This document shows, one piece after another, positions 57,065-64,000 of a DNA stretch of 64,000 bases (its first letter is position 1; every line of letters starts with the position of its first letter). Location: positions 124,001-188,000 of the forward strand of contig VJWN01000037.1 in assembly GCA_007644065.1 (NCBI GenBank), in the 5' to 3' direction. The position numbers and the translations under genes were made by a program. This DNA is from Margaritispora aquatica (taxonomy: Eukaryota > Ascomycota > Leotiomycetes > Helotiales > Discinellaceae). Below the pieces are notes generated by a model that saw only the letters and a program-made list of their open reading frames with translations, was not told the DNA's origin and ran no database searches.

Positions 57065-58543
57065 TTCACTTACTACGAATCAATTCTTGAATCAATGCTG
57101 CCGATCATCAATTTCACGCCCAATCCTCGAACGATTCTTGCCTCTTTATTGTGTCTTCTGTAATTCTTGCCTCCTCTTGGGGGATCTGTCAGTTCACTTA
57201 TATTCAATAAATTTCCGCCTTGTTTAAAGCCAGGGGCATCGACGGATATGGATGCCCTCAAGCGCACGATTCTCAAAGAAAAGAAAAGCCATAAGAGGCA
57301 GTGAGATATCTACTGACCAGGATTTCTTCCTTTTTTTCTTTTAGCTCGGTCCCATTGGGATGCTCTATTTGTGTTTGAGGCAACTGTGAGCAGATTTACA
57401 AAAGTGGATATGTTGGGGCAATGATTTTAGACTTCTTACGCTTGCAAACTTACGGCATCTTGTCATGATTGATGATTCTGATATGCATCTTCAACGAATA
57501 CTTTCCGCGCTTTAAATGTCAATATGACAACTGATACATTAACAAAGGTACACTATGGGGTTCTTGAATGGCTCGCGTTTCCATATCTTGAATCTTGATT
57601 TGGAGTCCCGCCTCTGTATGAGCTCTATATAACATTCGTCTTCATTCACGGGGCCCCATCTCCGCACAGGGCCAGTTTTTCCTTCATATTTCGTCTGTCT
57701 AGCTTCGGGCTTCGATCTGACTCAAAATCTGGACTCAATCGCAAGTTTGTATCTATCTAGAATCCCATATGTTTGCACCCAGCACACAATATTATCAACT
57801 GCTATCTAAATTCGATTGCGAGTCTAAAGGGGAGGCCTATGGTCACTTAGGATATGATTTCGCTCATGGCAGTGGCTTAGTGGCGCGGTTTTTACTCCTC
57901 TCGCATCCAAAATTTCAATTTCAATTTCAGTTTCAAAATGATGTCGTGGAACACAGAAACTTGCAGTTTATTTTTCGCCATACCACTTTCCCTCAGAGGA
58001 CTATCTCTCGAATGAAAGAGAGGACGGCGCTTTCATTAGAGACTAGGTTGAAATCCAAGATAGTTGAAGGGGAATATAATCAATTGTGTCTACATGTCCT
58101 TACAACAGAGGTATTCTGGTAGGCGATTGCACGATTTTATCACCAACTTTCCAAGACTTTTGTAACCAGGCAACCATTTTCTTCTCGATCAATGTCATCT
58201 TCGGTGTTAAGTGGCCTGAAACATGAGAAGCAAACAGATGGCCACTATTTGCTTGCTAGTGTGTGGCAAATTTTGTTCTCGCGATACGATAAACGAATAC
58301 GTGCACTTGCGCCCATTCAATACGACCGTATCGAGCCGATCGTATTCAACACCACGAAATTGATTTCAATGACATTCGTTGAACTGCAAACACGTCATCT
58401 AATCCTCTATTTATGAATGATCCCCCTGAGTAAATTAGAGACTCACTAATAATTAATGCTAAGCCGGGATTTTAATAGATTTCTTCTCACGTTGCCGTAT
58501 TGCTCTCACGTCCATATCATCACGACCCGCAACCACACTTCAC
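57065..58543. other. Intergenic region upstream of tannase-family gene
   Basis: About 1.5 kb. A plus-strand frame (57769-58122) containing a short CAATTT repeat (57912-57935) has no recognisable domain. The right end is the promoter of the esterase. Confidence 0.5.
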
Positions 58544-60323
58544 ATGTATATAAGAATGGCTCTGGCCTTTGCCTTTTGCTACATCAGCCTCAGTCTGAAT
58601 TACTACTTCTTCAAGTTGCAAACCATGATTTCTCCGGTCTTCAATATCTCTGCCACTGCGGCATCATGCGTTCCTTCCGCCATACCCTACCCAACACTAT
58701 TTGGTGCTGAATTTCTTTCTCTCGAAACGACACTTGTACAAAATTATTCTCGCAGCATTCATACCGGTCTTTACATCAACCACGGAGCCGTCAACGTTGA
58801 AAATACAAGTTTCTGTAATGTTACAGTCTCTTACACTCACCCAGGCCAGAACGACACAATCTTCGTCCAAGTATGGCTTCCAGCAACAGCAGATACTTGG
58901 AATGGACGCCTTCAAATGCTTGGTGGTGGCGGGTATCAAGCCGGTTTAACTTATGCAGCTATTGCTGGTATGACAGCTGCCGTGGGGCAGGGTTATTCCA
59001 CAGTCTCCACTGATGCTGGCCTTGGTTCTCAAGTTGATCCTACAAACTGGGGCTTACTCAGTCCTGGCAACCCCAATCTCTACCTTCTCCAAGATCTCTC
59101 ATCAGTTTCTCTCAACGACGCCGCTGTCATTGGCAAAGCTATCTCTGCCAGTTACTATGGCCAACCTCCCAAATTTTCATACTTCAGCGGCTGCTCTCAA
59201 GGTGGCCGCCAGGGAATGATGCTTGCCCAGAGATATCCAGAAGCATTCGATGGTATTGCTGCATCTGCACCTGCAATAAACTGGAATGACCTGTTTACTG
59301 CGATAAGTTGGCCAAATTTTGTAATGAATAAGCTTGGCGAGTTTCCTCCGTCTTGTGAGTTTGACGCAATCACAGATGCAACTCTGTCAGCATGCGATGG
59401 AAATGATGGACTAGTAGATGGCATCATATCAGATCCCAACAAGTGTCTTTTTGACCCTTATTCCATGGTTGGGCAAACAATTAATTGTTCAAATTTCGGC
59501 ACTATTCGACAAATTTCATCTGCCGCTGCAACAATCGTCCAAGCTGCAGTAAGGCTATAGACCCCCTCACCGAAGAACTTTCACATCACTAATCCGACGT
59601 TTTTACAGTATGAAGGACCTCGTAAAGTGGATAACACGTCAAGCTGGTTCGGCCTTAACAAAGGTGTTGTACTTACAGGAAGTACTACTGATACCGCTAT
59701 TGTCCCCACAACATGTTCATCAAATGGAACATGCTCACCGGGTAGCTTCACATTCAGTACGGTGTGGCTTCAGTACTTTGTTCAAAAGAATGCAAGTGCC
59801 GATCCATTAACTTCGAGTTATGAGGAGTTCGATCGTCTCTCCCATCTGAGCAAGCAAATGTACGATTCGACAATCGGCACAAATGATCCTGACCTGTCCG
59901 AATTCCGAGCTCGGGGAGGGAAGATCGTTGGCTATCATGGACTAGTAAGCTTTGAACTCCTTGTATAATTTCGATGAAGGCCGATTGCTAAAATATTTCT
60001 AGGCAGACTCAATTATCGCCACCAATGGAAGCTTACACTACTACGATGCCGTTACAGCCCTAGATCCAAATGTCCATGAATTCTACAGAATTTTCCTTGC
60101 ACCAGGTCTCAGCCATTGTTTTGGTGGCTCTGGTCCATATCCAGACACGACATTCGATAGCATGCGCAAATGGGTTGAGGAAGGCATTGCTCCAGATACT
60201 CTGAATGCAACCACTGTTGATACTACAACCACGGTCAGCCGACCTTTATGTCCGTATCCGAAATTGCAGTACTTCAACGGTACTAGTCAAGATGGCGCGT
60301 ATGATGACTTCTATTGTATGTAA
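58544..60323 (+). CDS. Tannase / feruloyl esterase family protein, probably secreted
   Basis: Three exons: 58544-59548, 59609-59944 and 60003-60323; introns of 60 and 58 nt; 553 aa from the first ATG. The conserved core begins CVPSAIPYPTLFGAEFLS. The nucleophile is S218 in FSGCSQGGRQGM; the partners are D449 (just after the second splice site, YHGLADSII) and H485 in LAPGLSHCFGG. The Cys residues flanking Ser and His (SGCSQ, SHCFG) form the CS-D-HC disulphide motif of tannases. CDGNDGLVDGIISDP is the calcium-binding loop. Such enzymes cleave gallate or feruloyl esters of plant material. The start is uncertain: ATGs at 58544, 58556 and 58628 are all in frame, and a TATATAAG just after the first favours a later one. 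Confidence 0.92.
58547..58554 (+). promoter_or_regulatory. TATA-like box overlapping the 5' end of the esterase frame
   Basis: TATATAAG about 74 nt before the third in-frame ATG (58628). If it is used, translation would start there, and the first two ATGs would be untranscribed. Confidence 0.3.
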
Positions 60324-60908
60324 GATGTTGCACAAATCGTATGTGTATCAAGCAGTGGGGGAGACTTGCAAATGAGGCAAAGCAATTTTAGGAGGCTGTA
60401 CCTCAATCCGCACTTGCTTTCAACAATTATGTATTCTATAAGTGTGCTGCTTTTTTGATAAAACCATGTTGGTTGTAGTTTCGTCAAGAGATTGGTTGTC
60501 CCATACAGTCCCGGATAATAATACTTTTGGTGAGGAGACTCTATTCATAACACAACATATTTTTGTAAGATTATATAAATATATATAATTGTTTCTTGTG
60601 AGCACCAATTGCCGGCTTCGGGATAACATCCCAAGCGAGCTCGGTAAGTTGAACAAAAGATTGCTCCTTCATCGAAGAATTCCTTAACAGAATACGGCAG
60701 GGCCTTATTCTCAAATAAATATTTCCTTCAATATCAGCGGTGACAAACAACTTCATCTTCGGAGCTTTCAATTTTGCATTCACGATGAACTTGGTATTAT
60801 TTCTAACACAAAAATCGAGGACCAATCACCAATTCAACCACTTCGCTTTATATGTAACCAAACCCTATCTGAATTCCCTCTCAAACCCTTGTACGCTGCC
60901 AAATAGAA
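60324..60908. other. Intergenic between convergent genes
   Basis: About 585 bp shared 3' flank; AT-rich near 60560-60590. No gene was seen. Confidence 0.55.
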
Positions 60909-61376
60909 TTAGGCAGATGTATTTGCCATCCTCAGTATCACGTCCTTGTCGCAGAATTCAACGACCTTCTTGACTTTGGATCCATCCTCAGTGAAGTACA
61001 AGAACCAAGCGAGCTCAGCAGGGTATGACTCTCCGGTGTTGTTGACATGCACGTCGGCGATAGACGTGAAAGCTGCCCGGCCAGCCTCAGTATCAATTAT
61101 CAAGTTCGAAATGATGCTATTTCTGAATTTCAACACTTTGATATCCTTTGCAAAAAGCTCCTGATACTTCGCCGTGTCGAAAAAGAAGTCTGGCGGGAGG
61201 CCGAAAGATTGGGGTACGGAAGCAGGAAGTAGGTGCCGAGTACAATCCGCTGTAACGTTGCGGTTGATAATGGAGGCGTCGGCCTGGAAAGCTCCTTCTT
61301 CATACGCGGACAAGAAGGCTCGAGCTGTTGTCTCAATGCGCTCTCTGAGATCTGTCGAGGAAAGGCTTGAGGTCAT
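60909..61376 (-). CDS. SnoaL/NTF2-like fold protein (155 aa)
   Basis: Single exon from the ATG at 61376. The pattern is a helix with ARAFLSAYEEG, then NVTADCTRHLLPASVP, FFFDTAKYQELFAKDIKVLK, AAFTSIADVHVNNTGESYPA, a strand ELAWFLYFTEDG and VKKVVEFCDK. That order (N-terminal helices, then a curved beta sheet ending in a strand with F.D) is the NTF2-like fold of fungal SnoaL-type proteins, many found near metabolic gene clusters. These small cone-shaped proteins bind or isomerise hydrophobic small molecules. No signal peptide. The catalytic residues of polyketide cyclases cannot be assigned with confidence. Confidence 0.8.
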   Translation of the reverse strand: MTSSLSSTDLRERIETTARAFLSAYEEGAFQADASIINRNVTADCTRHLLPASVPQSFGLPPDFFFDTAKYQELFAKDIKVLKFRNSIISNLIIDTEAGRAAFTSIADVHVNNTGESYPAELAWFLYFTEDGSKVKKVVEFCDKDVILRMANTSA

Positions 61377-62194
61377 GATGAAGTGTATTGTTGTTGCTGG
61401 AAATTTGGAGAACGGTCAAGTAAGATTTGAAGACAAAGGTAGTGGTAGTAGTGCTAGTATAGCAGGCAATGAAAGCTGTATTTGAGGTGTATATTAGTAT
61501 ATCAGGTTGGGCTTCTCACCTATTTATATTCCATGCCGATCGCATTTTCAACGTCTTGCATCAACTCTGTTCTCCAGCTTACTTTGAGCTAGACTACCTG
61601 CCGGAGATAGAAGGAAGTCCATAAGTTAATGCCGTTCGTATCAACACATGACTGAACCTGGAATGCTACATAGCCTTCGCGTACAAGATCAACTCCGGCC
61701 AAGTAGTCTTGTTTTTAACACTGGCACGTGCATGGCTTGCCGTGATGACATTTTCTCCATTTTTGGTCTAGTTTGTCTCACCTTGAAAGTTTAAATGCAC
61801 GTCCAGATAGGAGGCCTGGTTCAAGCGCGAATGGCATTATCCCAGCTCAGCTTGAGAATCAACGAGCTTTGTCAACTCAAAAGCTTGACAAGCGGAGCAA
61901 TATTCCCACGATCTAGGCAGACTAGGTCAATCTAGTTCAATGTATTGTATTAATTATTGTCAATTCTCTCGGCCTTCTCGGGGCTGGTGGGACCGGATTC
62001 ACATGGTGTGCCTACCTACCTTTGTCTAGCTCATATCGTTACAGTCGTACAACGAAGTGTTATGCATGACATATGTCGACTTCGGCCCAGTCGACTGGTC
62101 TTACTACTTACCACCACATTTCAACAGTAACAAGACGGTCAGCTAGCGACAGTGGGCTGGATATCCGGATATTTGATATTTGAGAACTTAAACT
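61377..62194. other. Divergent intergenic region
   Basis: About 820 bp between the SnoaL-like gene (minus) and the bZIP gene (plus). Apart from the TATA box no feature was recognised. Confidence 0.55.
61521..61528 (-). promoter_or_regulatory. TATA box of SnoaL-like gene
   Basis: TATAAATA on the minus strand, about 145 nt before the ATG at 61376. Confidence 0.5.
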
Positions 62195-63231
62195 ATGGAA
62201 CACGTCGACGGACCCCCTCACTATGTCGATCTCGTGGCCAACAAGCAGCGCAGGAAGATTCAGAATCGGAAGAATCAAAGAGCACATCGTGAGTCTTTCC
62301 CTCAATAATGTCTCGCCCCTCACTAAGCTCATAACTTGCAGGGCTGAGGATTAGAGAGGGGGACCCAGTGTCTATTCAGACTTCGGGGCCGTTTCTAGTC
62401 AATCGCTGGCGCCTGGACGAACACGATGATGCCACCCAAAATTCCTCGTTAGTGCCGAAAGATTCAAGTGCCATGTATATCTCCTCTCAACTATCTCATA
62501 CTCACAGTGCATCGATGTTCATACCTGGAGGTCCACCAGCCCTTCTCCCAGTCCATGCCCAAATGTCCCTGACGCCTCCGTCAATTATCTTCCCTCTTTC
62601 AACCGATCACCTCCTCCATCTTGTCCAGTACAATGTCTTTCGCGCTTTCGTTTCCAACAAGCGCACTCTCAACACACTTCTCAAAGGTTGGACCGATACT
62701 CCCTCGTCCCCAACTACCTGTCCTATCAGTGGTCCTTACCGTGACGACACAACCATCTACCCGCTGAATCCCAATATTCCTCCTTCTCTTGCCCCGACCC
62801 ATCTTCAACAAACCCGCTTGCACTCCTTCTGGATCAATCTCTTTCCTTTTCCTGGTGTCCGTGACAATCTTATAAGACATGACGGAAGTTTCGACCACTG
62901 GGAACTACTACAAGACCTCATTGGGGAACTTATGAGTGCCACACCGGCTCGAGAGCGACAAGGTATACCCCTTACCGTCACTGTCTCTGACCCCAAGAGT
63001 GTGGGGGCCATGCCGCCCCTCACGGAAGGACGGGACGAGGATGAGATAACGGCGGGACGCAAGGGACTTGTTGTTTGGGGCGAACCGCATGACATGCGGA
63101 ACTGGGAGATTACCCCTGGCTTTCTTGCAAAATGGTCGTGGGCTGTGGAAGGATGCGAAGATTTGCTTGAATTTAGTAACCACTGGAGGCTGGTGAGAGG
63201 AGAGGAGCCCATGCGCCTTTCCAATTCGTAA
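62195..63231 (+). CDS. bZIP-type transcription factor with DUF3425-like tail, zipper missing
   Basis: Two exons, 62195-62288 and 62342-63231; 53-nt intron; 327 aa. Residues 18-32 (QRRKIQNRKNQRAHR) are a bZIP basic region with the N-x7-R signature (N24, R32), split by the intron at H31/R32. No heptad leucines follow: the next residues are REGDPVSIQTSG. The C-terminal half matches the DUF3425 domain of a large ascomycete bZIP group: FPLSTDHLLHLVQYNVFRAF, PPSLAPTHLQQ, FPGVRDNLIRHDG, WGEPHDMRNWEITPGFLAKW and NHWRLVRGEEPM. These proteins are thought to be regulators. Without a zipper this one may not dimerise in the usual way. It is the last gene of the window. Confidence 0.88.
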
Positions 63232-64000
63232 AACTAGCCGCTATGCCAAAAATATTATAATTATTACAAGCTGTTATGATCACCACTCACCGAGTCTTTG
63301 ATTTGAGTTTCAAGAAAGCATATTTATTTTTCTATACAAAGTTCACAAATATTCCATGTCAAAGAGACTCTGTCCCATTTTTCACGACAAATGATATAGG
63401 TATTAGTCGATAATCAAGAGAAGTGATGAATTAGAAATGGCGCGAAGCGAGTTCTAAACCCCATGGATGAAGGAATCTAAGAACAGGCTTAAGCCTCCGA
63501 TGATGCCTCACTATGCGTTCGGAGGAGGCCTTGTGTGAAGGGCAAGGTTTAATTGGGATGGAGATATTCCTCGAGTGCGACAGTTCGAGAATATTAGCTG
63601 TTATTGAATGGCTTACTATTGTTTTTAATCAACTGATCAAAATTTTGAAGTTAGAGAAACGGGATAGCTGGTCAAGATCAAACATTATTCAATGTCAGTT
63701 GGGGAATTACCCACAGGCGAATAAAAATTCTATAGACATCAAACACTGAAAAACAGCGTCTTTGTTTCAATTTTTAGCCCATATATTGTGCTAGATCAGC
63801 TGAATAAAAGCCCGAAGAAAGACAGGTTGAACTATATACCGTAATAATACCCGATATGTTGATTTGAGGAGATATGAATTGACTCTAAGCAGCACTAGCG
63901 ATAGCTGACATCAACAGATCTAACGCAGTGTATTGATCAAGCAATGTGGGTGGAGAATAATAACGGAGGTTATGTTAGCAAGAACATGATTGATAATGCA
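63232..64000. other. Intergenic to window edge
   Basis: About 770 bp. One short frame (63513-63749) has no supporting features. Confidence 0.5.

Noticed and set aside
57769..58122. 117-codon plus-strand frame
   Set aside because: It includes a CAATTT repeat and lacks any domain; more likely leader or intergenic sequence.

Overview
The window comes from a filamentous ascomycete, most likely a leotiomycete (Helotiales-like). The reasons are intron-bearing genes with short GT-AG introns (46-113 nt) and CTAA-type branch sites, gene families restricted to such fungi (BIM1-like copper protein, bZIP with a DUF3425-type tail, GH128 glucanase, tannase-family esterase), and a transposon decayed in the manner of repeat-induced point mutation (RIP). 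The lineage is inferred from gene content only. No rRNA, tRNA or CRISPR was found.

Layout. 1-8.6 kb: the 5' part of an F-box gene running off the left edge (minus), a nuclear-type 2OG-Fe(II) oxygenase (one intron), a 995-residue disordered protein (minus) and a 325-residue protein with a Cys/His cluster. 8.6-18 kb: the five-exon glycogen synthase gene set between two long intergenic stretches full of simple tandem repeats. 18-25.4 kb: a GNAT acetyltransferase, a possible small Cys-rich ORF, a five-zinc-knuckle protein and, 54 bp after its stop codon, a complete 2,965-bp hAT transposon with an 8-bp target-site duplication, CAG-starting terminal inverted repeats and a decayed transposase on the minus strand.

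25.4-34 kb: a tandem pair of paralogous genes of an uncharacterised family that I suspect has an ADP-ribosyltransferase-like core. Both begin with a 5-nt coding exon. An F-box/leucine-rich-repeat-like gene follows whose first splice junction cannot be joined in frame with GT-AG sites. 34-48.4 kb: a GPI-anchored BIM1-like copper protein, an 837-residue conserved fungal protein, a C48 (Ulp1-type) SUMO protease, a secreted Ser/Thr-rich protein and a GPI-anchored GH128 glucanase.

48.4-64 kb: an MFS monocarboxylate-type transporter divergent from a short-chain dehydrogenase, a small helical-repeat protein, a kappa-class GST/DsbA-like isomerase, a tannase/feruloyl-esterase-family protein, a SnoaL/NTF2-like protein and a truncated bZIP regulator. 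Transporter, SDR, isomerase, esterase and regulator would fit uptake and breakdown of plant phenolics, but they are spread over 14 kb and the link is inference only. The cell-surface proteins (BIM1-like, Ser/Thr-rich, GH128) form a second loose theme. Coordinates of multi-exon genes were built by hand from splice signals and frame; no homology search was run.
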